From Acidimicrobiales bacterium (GTDB lineage: Bacteria; Actinomycetota; Acidimicrobiia; Acidimicrobiales; Poriferisodalaceae): a stretch of 64,000 nt of DNA. Below the pieces are notes generated by a model. The model had not been told where the DNA came from. It searched no databases and saw only the letters and a program-made list of their open reading frames with translations. The position numbers and the translations under genes are program-made. Numbering within the stretch: position 1 is the stretch's first letter; the number at the start of each line of letters is the position of its first letter. Of this stretch, positions 41,922 through 50,502 are shown one piece after another. The stretch lies in assembly GCA_009843525.1 (NCBI GenBank), contig VYDH01000030.1, positions 124,001 through 188,000 on the forward strand. Direction: 5' to 3'.

Positions 41922-42563
41922 TCAGGTGATTGGCCCGATCGCGATGATGAGCCGAGCCACCAACGCCGCCCACTCGTCATCATCCGGTTGTGGCCGCTCT
42001 GGGGACTGAACGCGCAGGGCCAGGAACGACCCGAGACCAAGCGACTGGCAGAGCAGGACAATGGCGGCAGTGCTCAATGACGGGTCGATCAGCCCGGCTT
42101 CCTTGCCTGCATCCACGATCTCTACGAGTTCTCTCGCCTCGACTTCCTGTGCATGGACAATCGCAGCATCGCTCGTGCCTTCTCGGCTGGCGCTCACACA
42201 TGCTTCGATCCAGAGGTTGCGTGTGTCATCGCGCCCGGTGTTGAGCAAATTGGCGCCGAGCAAGGCCAGCTTCTCCGCCGTCGTCGCATCGACACTCTTG
42301 ATCAGCAGCAGCATCCGTTGCGCAGATGCGTGCTCGACGACCGCTTCGAACAGCTCGTGCTTGCTGAGCCAGCGCGCATAAACGGCGCCGGATGTCATGT
42401 CGCATCTGCGGGCGACCTCCGAGACCGTGGCGGCTTCGAAACCACGCTCGCCGAACACCGCTGTTGCCGCATCCAAGAGCTGTTCGGTGACCCGTTCGGA
42501 CTTCCGCTTGGGTTGTGTGGTCTCCTCATGGATCGGAGGCCCGGGGTCCTGTGCCGCTGTCAC
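41922..42563 (-). CDS. TetR-family transcriptional regulator
   Basis: 213 aa from a GTG at 42563; an ATG at 42623 would add 20 residues. N-terminal HTH at about residues 22-70 (VFGERGFEAATVSEVARRCDMTSGAVYARW), then helical ligand domain. The upstream gene (42651-43397), on the same strand, carries an 18-bp palindrome just before its start, which is a good candidate operator for this regulator. The downstream neighbour is the hydrolase lipoprotein. Confidence 0.88.
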   Translation of the reverse strand: MTAAQDPGPPIHEETTQPKRKSERVTEQLLDAATAVFGERGFEAATVSEVARRCDMTSGAVYARWLSKHELFEAVVEHASAQRMLLLIKSVDATTAEKLALLGANLLNTGRDDTRNLWIEACVSASREGTSDAAIVHAQEVEARELVEIVDAGKEAGLIDPSLSTAAIVLLCQSLGLGSFLALRVQSPERPQPDDDEWAALVARLIIAIGPIT

Positions 42564-42650
42564 TGACTGCCGAGCGTAGCCGTCGCACTTGGACGGTCGA
42601 TGCGACTTCGACCACCCCCTCATTCGAGCCGGGTGCTTGTGAGGATTTCT

Positions 42651-43397
42651 TCACACAGTGATCTCGTGCCGGATCCCGCGGACGTCCATCTCGAAGTCGA
42701 GATCGATAACGGGCGGGCGCGATCGGTACCAGCGCAGGCCGTGGCGAGTTGCCGGCCCCATGGCCCCGACGACGGCGTCTTCCAGCAGGCCCTCGTGCAT
42801 GAACACCGTGTACGCGTCGGTGGTGGTGACGAGGTCCCAGCCTGCGCCCATGGCCTGCAGGCGAGAGCCCATGGTGGCGGCCACAAAGGCAGCTTTCTCG
42901 CGCATGGCCTCGGGCCCGGTCTCGCCCTTGCGGATGATCTCGCTGTCATCGAGAGACGCTTCGGGGATCTCACCGGCTCCCGACACGACAAAGGTGACGG
43001 GGGCGTCGTCGGCCTCGACGGTGTAGGAGAAGGCGTGCAGCACCGGCTCGTCGGGCGGGTCGTGCGCTGGGGCGACATTCGTGCGGGCCAGCGGGTTGTG
43101 ATCGCCGACGTAGAGATCCCATGACCGGACGAGCTCGACGTAGCCGGCGTTGAAGTCGATGAAGTCGGGCATCGAGTACGGCGCGGGGCAGCGCAGCTCG
43201 ATCGCGCACAGCGCCGGGCGGTCTCGCCCGACAGCGGCCAGGTGGGCGTCAATCTGTTCGAACCCTTGGCGCCATGGCACGTGAGCGCCGAGCGTGGCGT
43301 GAACGACCTCGTGGCCTGCGTTGGCCACCACGCCGCTCGAGAACGGTGAGATGCCGGTGAGGAATCGGTACCCGCCAGCGGGATTGTCGATGAGCAT
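42651..43397 (-). CDS. Conserved hypothetical protein with RidA-like fold pattern
   Basis: 248 aa. No confident family. A segment with GFEQIDAHLAAVGRD, then ALCAIELRCPAPYSMPDFID and NPLARTNVAPAHDPP resembles the ordering of helix, strand and loop in RidA/YjgF-like proteins. The C-terminal part (PATRHGLRWYRSRPPVIDLD) has no match. An AAGGAG site precedes the ATG at 43397, and a perfect palindrome lies between it and the promoter region. It is probably the target of the adjacent TetR regulator. Confidence 0.6.
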   Translation of the reverse strand: MLIDNPAGGYRFLTGISPFSSGVVANAGHEVVHATLGAHVPWRQGFEQIDAHLAAVGRDRPALCAIELRCPAPYSMPDFIDFNAGYVELVRSWDLYVGDHNPLARTNVAPAHDPPDEPVLHAFSYTVEADDAPVTFVVSGAGEIPEASLDDSEIIRKGETGPEAMREKAAFVAATMGSRLQAMGAGWDLVTTTDAYTVFMHEGLLEDAVVGAMGPATRHGLRWYRSRPPVIDLDFEMDVRGIRHEITV

Positions 43398-43409
43398 TCC
43401 TGTCTCCTT

Positions 43410-43427
43410 GTAGAGGCTGGCCTCTAC
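43410..43427. promoter_or_regulatory. 18-bp palindromic operator
   Basis: GTAGAGGC-TG-GCCTCTAC is a perfect 8-bp inverted repeat 13 nt upstream of the ATG at 43397, just 5' of the AAGGAG site. Its size and symmetry match TetR-type operators. The divergence of neighbours leaves the TetR gene at 41922-42563 as the obvious candidate ligand. Confidence 0.65.
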
Positions 43428-43462
43428 TTAGCAGAATGCACCCGGTGAACGGGCGGGCTCGG

Positions 43463-43567
43463 CTAGCCGCTGGCCATTGTCCAGCTCAGGACCAGCAGGC
43501 AGCCGGCCAGCGCCACGGCGACGGCGAGCAGCCAATCACCGGCCCGAGACTGAGTCGAGGTGTCCAT
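43463..43567 (-). CDS. Single-pass membrane peptide, 34 residues
   Basis: A complete small ORF: ATG at 43567, TAG at 43463-43465, preceded by a GGAG-like site. The peptide has a short polar N-terminus (MDTSTQSRAGDW) and one hydrophobic helix (LLAVAVALAGCLLVLSWTMA). It is shorter than usual gene-caller limits. Such small membrane proteins often modulate a neighbour; the neighbour here is an SDR gene or the RidA-like gene. Function unknown. Confidence 0.45.
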   Translation of the reverse strand: MDTSTQSRAGDWLLAVAVALAGCLLVLSWTMASG

Positions 43568-43691
43568 GGTGGTTTCTCCGCTTCTGTGAAGCGTGCCCTT
43601 GAGGTGCACGTTGTGTTTCCCTCAGTGCACCAAGGGGGTGTGACGACCAAGAGATGCGGTCAGCGATGACAGCGAGCGGCAGGCTGAGGCG

Positions 43692-44474
43692 TCACCACGT
43701 GGGCCGGGTGAGCACGCCGCCGTCGACCACCAGATCCACCCCGGTGATCCATCTGGCGAGATCCGAGCACAGGAACACGCACGCGTCGCCGACGTCTGCA
43801 GCGGTGCCCAGCCGGCCGAGCGGTGCCGCTGCGTGCCAGCGGGCCACGCCCTCGGGCCAGTCGTCGGCCAGGCCGGGGCGGTCGATCAAGCCCGGCGAGA
43901 TGCTGTTGACGCGGATGCCGTCGGGGCCATAGGCGCCAGCGGCGGCTCGGGCGTGCATCAGCAGGCCAGCCTTGGCAGTTGCGTAGTGGCGGTGCAGGTC
44001 GGTGGGATGGTGCGCCTCGATCGACGCGATATGGACAATGGAGCCGCCGGCGCCGTGTGCGCGCATCGCGCCCGCAGCGGCATGGGTCAGCCGGTGCACC
44101 GCTGTCAGGTTGACATCGATCATCTCGGACCACTCGGCGTCGCTCAGCTCGGCAAAGTTCACGAGCGGCTGGACGGCTGCGTTGTTGACGAGCCCGTCGA
44201 TGCGGCCGCACCGGGTCAGTGCCGCATCCACCACACGCTGCGGCGCATCGGTTTCAGCCAGGTCGGCCTGCACCGATGCCAAGGATTGACCATCCGCATC
44301 GACCAGATGGTCGACCGGAGAGGACCGGGTGTGCGCCACGACCGTGGCACCAGCGGCCATCAGCCTGCGAGCGATACCGGCGCCGATGCCCCCGCCGGCG
44401 CCCGTGACCACGATGACCCGACCATCCAATCGGATCAGCTCATCCGGCGGCCGCAGTTCATCCTGCTCAGCCAT
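43692..44474 (-). CDS. SDR-family oxidoreductase
   Basis: 260 aa. Classical short-chain dehydrogenase: TGAGGGIGAGIARRL (TGxxxGxG), VNNAA, and the catalytic SIEAHHPTDLHRHYATAK (Ser, Tyr-x3-Lys). C-terminal PGLIDRPGLADDWP and DVGDACVFLCSDLARWITG complete the family pattern. It reduces or oxidises a carbonyl/alcohol with NAD(P). GAGGGAGG is a clear ribosome-binding site. It overlaps the DUF985 cupin gene by 8 nt, so they are cotranslated. Confidence 0.93.
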   Translation of the reverse strand: MAEQDELRPPDELIRLDGRVIVVTGAGGGIGAGIARRLMAAGATVVAHTRSSPVDHLVDADGQSLASVQADLAETDAPQRVVDAALTRCGRIDGLVNNAAVQPLVNFAELSDAEWSEMIDVNLTAVHRLTHAAAGAMRAHGAGGSIVHIASIEAHHPTDLHRHYATAKAGLLMHARAAAGAYGPDGIRVNSISPGLIDRPGLADDWPEGVARWHAAAPLGRLGTAADVGDACVFLCSDLARWITGVDLVVDGGVLTRPTW

Positions 44475-44928
44475 CTCCGGGACCCTCCCTCGTGAGGCGC
44501 TTGATATCGGCAGCGGCTTCGGGATACGCGGCGGCGAGCTCGGCCCGGTCGCCGAGCTCGAAGCCGGCCTCGTGGTAGCCGGGCGCCATCGTGGTGCCCA
44601 CCAGCGACCAGGCCCCGGCGGTCTCCGCCGCCATCCACGTCCCTGGCGCCACCACCACGACCGGCCGTTCGCCGCCAGCCAAGTCGTCGCCGAGCCGGGG
44701 GCGGCGCACCGACCCGCCGGGCTCCAGCAGAAGCATGTCCACAGCAGCGCCGGCGTAGTGATGCCACAGCTCCACGCTGTCCAGCCGGTGCAACGCAGAG
44801 AAGTCGTTGGGCCGAAGCAGGAAGTAGATGGCCGTTGAGTGCTCGTCGCGCCACGTCTGGGCCCACTGCCCTCCCTCGCCGGGGAGCGGCTCGAGCCCGA
44901 GCAGCTCGATCACCTCGTCCGCGTCCAC
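44467..44928 (-). CDS. DUF985 cupin-family protein
   Basis: 153 aa from a GTG at 44928 (the frame is open to another GTG at 44958). Recognised by DADEVIELLGLEPLPGEGGQ at the start, then IYFLLRPNDFSALHRLDSVELWH, VVVVAPGTWMAAET and LVGTTMAPGYHEAGFELG, which are the conserved DUF985 blocks. A small cupin of unknown activity. The stop overlaps the SDR start, and the amidase gene is upstream on the same strand. Confidence 0.88.
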   Translation of the reverse strand: MDADEVIELLGLEPLPGEGGQWAQTWRDEHSTAIYFLLRPNDFSALHRLDSVELWHHYAGAAVDMLLLEPGGSVRRPRLGDDLAGGERPVVVVAPGTWMAAETAGAWSLVGTTMAPGYHEAGFELGDRAELAAAYPEAAADIKRLTREGPGDG

Positions 44929-44979
44929 CGGCCCAACGTAACCCTGTGATTCCCGCACGGGTGCGTCAGGGGAGCCGCC

Positions 44980-46401
44980 TCAGTCGATGTCAGGCGCAAT
45001 CGGATCGAGTCCGAGCAGGTCCTCGAGCACCGCGGTTGTCTGCAGCACACCCACGTCGTCAGTCTGGTGGCCGAACACGCTCAGTCCGATGGGCATGCCA
45101 TCCGCCGTCAGGCCGGAGCACACCGTGCTGGCGGGGCGCCGGGTGAGATTGGCCAGCGGCGTGAAACGCACCCAGTTCTCGATCTCCACACCGTCGATGG
45201 TGCCGTCGCCTCCCACGACAGGCGTCTGGCCTGCCATGGTCGGCAGCAGCATCGCATCGAAACCCGACATCGCCTCGCCGAGCTTCACCGACAGCTCGCC
45301 GCATTGCTGGCGAGCCGCGGACACGGTGTCAACGGTGATTCGTTCGAAGGCCTCTGCCAGCGCTACGGCCAGCCAGTCGGTGACGTCGTCCCACGCGTCG
45401 GTCCCGAACAACGGTCGGAAGGCCGGTGCGATCAACCCGCCCAGGAACAGCGGCAGGAACGCCTCGGTCACGATGCCGGCCGGTTCGAACAGCGGTCCGG
45501 CCTCGACGACTTCGGTACCTTCAGCCGCCAGCCGCTCCACGGCGGCGGTGCACGACGCCATGATCTCTGAGTCGACCGGCCCGCCGTCGAACGACGGCAC
45601 CCACAGCACCCTCGCCGGCAGCGGCGGGTCGTCAAGCGCTGCACGCCACGACTCGGTCGGCGCCGGCAGGCTGCGCAGATCTGAGGGATGCGGCCCGATG
45701 ATCGCGTCGAGGCAGTACGCAACGTCGCGGATCCGGCGGGCCATGGGGCCGACGCACGACAAGTCCAGCAGCCCCGGAGGGGGCGGGCCGCTCGGCACAC
45801 GTCCGTGACTCGGCTTGAGGCCTGACATCCCGCACATGGCCGAGGGGATGCGGATGGAGCCCCCGCCGTCGGAGCCGGTGCCCACCGGCACCATGCCCGA
45901 CGCAACCGCCGAGCTGGTGCCGCCCGATGATCCGCCGGGGGAGCGGCCGGACTGCCACGGATTCCACGTGGGGCCGAAGACGTTGTTGTAGGTGTCGCCC
46001 ATGCAGCCGAACTCGGGCGTGTTGGTCTTGCCCAATATCACCGCCCCGGCAGCGCGCATACGCGCCACTTCGGTGGAATCGGCAGCGACCGGCGCCGAGT
46101 CACGCAGGTGCATCGCCCCCCGCGTGGTGACGAACCCCGCGGCGTCGGCCAGGTCCTTGACACCGATGGGAATGCCCGCCAGCGGCCCCACGTCGTCGCC
46201 CGCATCGAGCCGCTCGTCGATGGCGGCCGCCTGCGAGCGAGCGCTCTCGGCGTCAAGCGCCACGAACGCATTGAGCTGCGGGTTCAGCGTGTCGATGCGC
46301 TCGAGCGAGTGGTCCGTCACCGCCGCTGCCGTCAGCGACCGATCTCGCACCATCGCCGCCAGCGCCTCCACCGACACTGTCCGAAAGTCGGGCACCTCCA
46401 T
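44980..46401 (-). CDS. Amidase (amidase signature family)
   Basis: 473 aa. The Ser-cisSer-Lys triad is present: K82 (GVKDLADA), S158 (GGSSGGTSS) and S182 in SDGGGSIRIPS. Length and layout match enzymes such as indoleacetamide hydrolase, AtzF/GatA-like or fatty-acid amidases. It hydrolyses a carboxylic amide to acid and ammonia. The substrate is unknown, but it lies downstream of the divergent SDR/acyl-CoA dehydrogenase genes, so it may process a xenobiotic amide. No GatB/C partners are nearby, so it is not likely to be a tRNA amidotransferase. Confidence 0.93.
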   Translation of the reverse strand: MEVPDFRTVSVEALAAMVRDRSLTAAAVTDHSLERIDTLNPQLNAFVALDAESARSQAAAIDERLDAGDDVGPLAGIPIGVKDLADAAGFVTTRGAMHLRDSAPVAADSTEVARMRAAGAVILGKTNTPEFGCMGDTYNNVFGPTWNPWQSGRSPGGSSGGTSSAVASGMVPVGTGSDGGGSIRIPSAMCGMSGLKPSHGRVPSGPPPPGLLDLSCVGPMARRIRDVAYCLDAIIGPHPSDLRSLPAPTESWRAALDDPPLPARVLWVPSFDGGPVDSEIMASCTAAVERLAAEGTEVVEAGPLFEPAGIVTEAFLPLFLGGLIAPAFRPLFGTDAWDDVTDWLAVALAEAFERITVDTVSAARQQCGELSVKLGEAMSGFDAMLLPTMAGQTPVVGGDGTIDGVEIENWVRFTPLANLTRRPASTVCSGLTADGMPIGLSVFGHQTDDVGVLQTTAVLEDLLGLDPIAPDID

Positions 46402-46472
46402 GGCTGCCTCCCCTGTCCCGCTTGCCGCCGGACACTAGCGACCAGCCGAAACCCGTCCGGGCAGCGGCTGCC

Positions 46473-47261
46473 TCAGCGAGCGGATGCGCCGCCGTCGATG
46501 GTGACCGAAGCTCCGCTGACGTGGCTCGCCCGATCAGACGAGAGGAAAGCGACCACGTCGGCCACCTGCTCCACGGTGCCCGGCGCCGGGTCGGCGGGGA
46601 TCAGCTCCTCCCAACGCGACTCGTCGCCGAGCTCGTCGATCGCTTGGCGCCTGAGCATGTCACCCATCCGGTCGGTGATGATCAAGCCAGGGTTGACGGC
46701 CACCACGCGCACCCCGTCGCGCAGGCTCCGGCTGCCGAGCGCAGCGGTCATCGCCACCAGGCCGCTGTTGCCCACCCCGCCGGCGATGTACGAGGGCTGC
46801 GGCCGCAGCGACGCCACGCCGATGACGTTGACGATGACCCCGCTGCCCCGCGCTGTCATCAACGGCAGGACGGCCCGGCACAGATCGATGTAGCCGAACA
46901 CCTTCAGATCCCAGGCGTCGCGCCAGGTCGCATCGTCCACCGTCACGATGTCGCCAGCAGGAATCGCCCCGGCGTTGTTCACCCAGATGTCGACCAACCC
47001 AGCACCGCCGCCATCGCAGCCGGTCTCGGCAAGCAGCGTCTGCCGGCCCTCGGCCGTCGACAGGTCGACGGCGTGCGTCGTGACGGCCGCCCCAGGCGCC
47101 TCCTCCTGCACCTGATTGGCGGCCCGCGCCAGTACGTCCGCCGACCGAGCGGCCAGCGCAACATCACAGCCCTCGCGGGCCAGCGCCACCGCGCACCCGA
47201 GTCCGATCCCCTTCGAGGCGCCGGTGATCACGGCGCGCCTGCCCGTCAGCCCCAAGTCCAT
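46473..47261 (-). CDS. SDR-family oxidoreductase lacking the YxxxK lysine
   Basis: 262 aa. N-terminal TGASKGIGLGCAVAL and VNNAG are typical. The catalytic region reads VASLRPQPSYIAGGVGNSG, so the usual Lys four residues after Tyr is replaced by Gly. Several actinobacterial SDRs with a YxxG..N motif show this and are still conserved. An alternative role is ligand binding or a different catalytic mode. It is divergent from the acyl-CoA dehydrogenase gene across a 103-nt gap. Confidence 0.88.
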   Translation of the reverse strand: MDLGLTGRRAVITGASKGIGLGCAVALAREGCDVALAARSADVLARAANQVQEEAPGAAVTTHAVDLSTAEGRQTLLAETGCDGGGAGLVDIWVNNAGAIPAGDIVTVDDATWRDAWDLKVFGYIDLCRAVLPLMTARGSGVIVNVIGVASLRPQPSYIAGGVGNSGLVAMTAALGSRSLRDGVRVVAVNPGLIITDRMGDMLRRQAIDELGDESRWEELIPADPAPGTVEQVADVVAFLSSDRASHVSGASVTIDGGASAR

Positions 47262-47364
47262 CGGCTCAACGTAACCCCGGCATCGACGAGGCGCCTGATG
47301 GTCGTGGGCTCAGTCGGGCTTCGGCGTTCGGGCGCTGTTCGGGCTGCGGTTCTACGCTGCGCGG

Positions 47365-48600
47365 ATGGCTGGCGTTGACGAGGTTCGTGACGAAGCCCGA
47401 ACGTGGCTGGAAGAGCACTGGCACCGGGAGCGGCCGCTGATCGAGTGGCGCAACCTGCTGGCCGACACCGGCTGGGGCACGCCGTCGTGGCCCGTCGAGT
47501 GGCACGGGCGCGGGCTGCCGCCGTCGATGGATGCCGTGGTGGCCCGCGAATTCGACGCAGTCGGAGCGGTAGGCGTGGCCGCCGGCGTGAGCATGTATCT
47601 CGTGGCGCCGACGCTGCTCGCCCATGCCGACGACGACCAGAAGCGGCGCCACCTGCGCCCGATCCTGACCGGCGAGCACAAGTGGTGCCAGCTCTTCTCC
47701 GAGCCCACCAACGGCTCGGATCTGGCGGGACTGGTGACCCGGGCTGACCGCGACGGCGACGAGTGGATCGTCAACGGCCAAAAGGTCTGGAACTCGGGTG
47801 CGCACAAGGCCCGGTTCGGCATTTTGATGGCGCGCACCAACTGGGATGTGCCCAAGCACCAGGGCATCTCGTACTTCCTCATCCCGATGGACCAGCCCGG
47901 CGTGGAGGTGCGCCCGCTGCGCCAGATGAACGGGCACGCCACGTTCAACGAGGTGTTCTTCGAAGATGCCCGGGTGCCGGGCAACGAGTTGGTCGGCAAT
48001 CCCGGCGACGGCTGGCGCATCGGCCTCACCACGCTCACCCACGAACGGGCGGCGGTGGCCACCCGCCGTCCCCGCTACCCCGCCGACGGCGGCCCGACGG
48101 TCGAGCGGGCCCGCCAGGAGAGCGACGAGTACTTCGCCACCTACAAGTGGTACCCGCAGAGAGCCGGGCGGGCGAACCTGGTCGTGCCCGAAGCGCAGCG
48201 CACCGGCCGGGTCAGCGACCCGGTGATCCGCCAGCAGATCGCCCGGGTCGAGACGCTGCGCCGCATCTCGTCGTGGACCACCCAGCGTGCCCGCGACGCA
48301 CGTGCGGCCGGCAAGCCGCCCGGTCCGGAAGGCTCGCTCACCAAGCTGAACATGTCGGTGACCGCCCGGGCCTGCCATGTGGCCCACACGATGATCGCCG
48401 GCTCGATGGGCATGCTGGTCGGCCCCGGTTCCAACGCCGACGGCATCGTGTCGGAGATCCTGATGTCCACGCCGGCCATGTCGATCGCCGGCGGCACCGA
48501 CGAGATCCAGCGCAACATCATCGGCGAGCGGGTGCTGGGCCTGCCCAAGGAACCCGACGACGCCAAGGACATCCCCTACAAGGACGCCCGCCGCAGCTGA
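47365..48600 (+). CDS. Acyl-CoA dehydrogenase (FadE-like)
   Basis: 411 aa. Acyl-CoA dehydrogenase fold: CQLFSEPTNGSDLAGLVTRA for the FAD/substrate region, DGDEWIVNGQKVWNSGAHKA, and a C-terminal IAGGTDEIQRNIIGERVLG, with a large insertion typical of mycobacterial-type FadE enzymes (YPADGGPTVERARQ). It would introduce an alpha,beta double bond in a CoA thioester with FAD. A VOC protein follows at 55 nt. The divergent SDR and the downstream EthD/amidohydrolase suggest a degradative pathway, not identified. Confidence 0.94.
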   Translation: MAGVDEVRDEARTWLEEHWHRERPLIEWRNLLADTGWGTPSWPVEWHGRGLPPSMDAVVAREFDAVGAVGVAAGVSMYLVAPTLLAHADDDQKRRHLRPILTGEHKWCQLFSEPTNGSDLAGLVTRADRDGDEWIVNGQKVWNSGAHKARFGILMARTNWDVPKHQGISYFLIPMDQPGVEVRPLRQMNGHATFNEVFFEDARVPGNELVGNPGDGWRIGLTTLTHERAAVATRRPRYPADGGPTVERARQESDEYFATYKWYPQRAGRANLVVPEAQRTGRVSDPVIRQQIARVETLRRISSWTTQRARDARAAGKPPGPEGSLTKLNMSVTARACHVAHTMIAGSMGMLVGPGSNADGIVSEILMSTPAMSIAGGTDEIQRNIIGERVLGLPKEPDDAKDIPYKDARRS

Positions 48601-48655
48601 ACCCTGGGCGAGCCGGGTGCAAGCAGCGCGTGGGCCGCTGGGTACGATCCGGCGC

Positions 48656-49138
48656 ATGGCCACGCTGGGCTTGCGACATGCAGTGCTGTGGGTGAAGGAC
48701 CCGGAGGCTTCCGCCAGCTTCTACGAACAGGCGCTCGGGCTGGAAGTCGCGAACCGCTACGGCACAGCGGTGTTCATGGCGTCACCCGACTCCAACACCG
48801 ACCACGACCTCGGCTTGTTCGACGCTGCCGGCGAGGGCGCGCCGGCCCGCCATGTGGGCCTCTATCACCTGGCCTGGGAAGTGGCCACGCTGGCGGAGCT
48901 GGCCGAGGCCAAGACCCGGCTCACCGAGATGGGCGTGCTCGTCGGCGAGAACAATCACGGCGTCAGCCGCAGCCTGTACTGCCACGATCCCGACGGCATC
49001 GAGTTCGAGGTGATGTGGGAGGTGCCGCCGGAGCTGTATGAAGAAGACGCGCCCCGCAACATCCCGCTCGACCTCGACGCCGACATCGCCCGCTGGGGCG
49101 CTGACTGCCTCAGCCGCGGCGCCCGCCCCGCCGCCTAA
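48656..49138 (+). CDS. VOC-family protein (extradiol dioxygenase-like)
   Basis: 160 aa from the ATG at 48656. Vicinal-oxygen-chelate fold with possible metal ligands H8 (LRHAVLWV), H in VGLYHLAWEV, and E in DGIEFEVMWE, close to the His-His-Glu set of type I extradiol dioxygenases such as catechol 2,3-dioxygenase. Length fits a one-domain enzyme. It ends with a 4-nt overlap with the convergent amidohydrolase gene. Could be a dioxygenase or a related isomerase. Confidence 0.82.
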   Translation: MATLGLRHAVLWVKDPEASASFYEQALGLEVANRYGTAVFMASPDSNTDHDLGLFDAAGEGAPARHVGLYHLAWEVATLAELAEAKTRLTEMGVLVGENNHGVSRSLYCHDPDGIEFEVMWEVPPELYEEDAPRNIPLDLDADIARWGADCLSRGARPAA

Positions 49139-50313
49139 CTCACGTCGATCTTGTAGAGCTCTGCGGCGTTGTCCTGCAGGATCCGCTTCTGCACAGCGGC
49201 ATCCAGGTTGCCGATCGCGTCGCGCACCCGCTCGACGCTCTTCGGGTACAGGCAAGTCGGGTGCGGGATGTCGGTCTCGAACATGATCTGGCTGGCCCCT
49301 ATGTGGTCGATGGCCGGCGCCAGCGTCTGGGACTCGAACCAGAAGCAGCCGTAGAACTGCCGCCGGAAGTAATCCGAGGGCTTCATCGACAGGTGCGCCA
49401 GGTGCTCGGGCGCCGTCTCGCCGCACTGGTAGTCGAGCGCGTCGAGCAGGAATGGGATCCAGCCGATGCCGCTCTCCACCGACACGAAGTTGAGGTTCGG
49501 GTAGCGCTCGGGCACATCGCTCACCAGCAGGTTCACCATCCAGCGAAGCTGGCCCAGGAAGATCGCCGCCCCGCCGAGCGAGATCTTCACATCGCCCGAC
49601 CAGGTGTCGTACGGCACTTTGCCCGACCAGTCGATGTCACCCTCTGATGCGCCGATGTGGAAGTTGACCGGCATCTCCAGCGCTTCGCAGATCTCCCAGA
49701 ACGGCCGCCAGTCGGGCTGGGCGAAGTTGGGCATGCCCGAGTCGTGCGGGTTGGAGCACATCACGATGCCCTTGGCGCCGTTGCGGTGCGCCCGGTCGAC
49801 CTCGAGCACGCTGGCGTCGATGTCCCACCACGGCACCAGCGCCATCGGCAGGATCCGGCCGCCCGAGCGAGCCTGCAGATCGGCCATCCAGTCGTTGTAG
49901 ATCTCCACGCAGGCGATGCGCAGCGCCCGGTCCTCCACCTTGAGGAAGTTCTGGTTCCCGAAGCCGCCGACGTTGGGGTACACGATGCCGTGCGACACGC
50001 CCATGGCGTCCATCAGTTCGAGACGGGCGTCGCAGTCGTACGACGCCGCGTGCACCATCTCGATGTCGTGCTTGAGGAACTTCAGCCCGAGCATCTTCTC
50101 GCCGTCGGGCAGGATCGCCGACACGGCTGAGTCGCCGGCAATCGGGATGTCGCCGTTCACCACCCACTTGCGCTTGCCGTCGTGCTCGCGGATCTGCGGC
50201 ACCAGGTCGCGGTACTTGGCGGGCGCCAGGCTGGTCCACAGGTCGTGCGGCTCGGTCCAGTGCGTGTCCGAGTCGACGATCTTGATCCCGGGAAAGAACT
50301 CGGTGATCGGCAT
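49135..50313 (-). CDS. Amidohydrolase family protein (COG2159, decarboxylase-like)
   Basis: 392 aa from the ATG at 50313. Metal-binding region IVDSDTHWTEPHD, then NFHIGASEGD, a FVSVESGIGWIPFLLDALDY block and FETDIPHPTCLYPKS, which together match COG2159 amidohydrolase-related enzymes (aminocarboxymuconate-semialdehyde decarboxylase / LigW/ 5-carboxyvanillate decarboxylase-like). It likely performs a metal-dependent decarboxylation or hydration of an aromatic or unsaturated acid. Convergent overlap with the VOC gene by 4 nt. Divergent from the EthD gene across 189 nt. Confidence 0.9.
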   Translation of the reverse strand: MPITEFFPGIKIVDSDTHWTEPHDLWTSLAPAKYRDLVPQIREHDGKRKWVVNGDIPIAGDSAVSAILPDGEKMLGLKFLKHDIEMVHAASYDCDARLELMDAMGVSHGIVYPNVGGFGNQNFLKVEDRALRIACVEIYNDWMADLQARSGGRILPMALVPWWDIDASVLEVDRAHRNGAKGIVMCSNPHDSGMPNFAQPDWRPFWEICEALEMPVNFHIGASEGDIDWSGKVPYDTWSGDVKISLGGAAIFLGQLRWMVNLLVSDVPERYPNLNFVSVESGIGWIPFLLDALDYQCGETAPEHLAHLSMKPSDYFRRQFYGCFWFESQTLAPAIDHIGASQIMFETDIPHPTCLYPKSVERVRDAIGNLDAAVQKRILQDNAAELYKIDVS

Positions 50314-50502
50314 GGCGTGCGCCCCCTCTCGGTGCCTGCCGGCACCGGATTCGAAACTACCAGTCACCCCTGCAGCAGTTCCGGGCTGGCCGTGCGCAGC
50401 GCAGACGCCCCTGCCCGCGGGCCGCTGTTCGGGCGAGCGCGGAACGGGTCACCACTAATCTCGCCACCAAGCTCGATCGCTCGACGGCGGAGGAGGCGGA
50501 CC

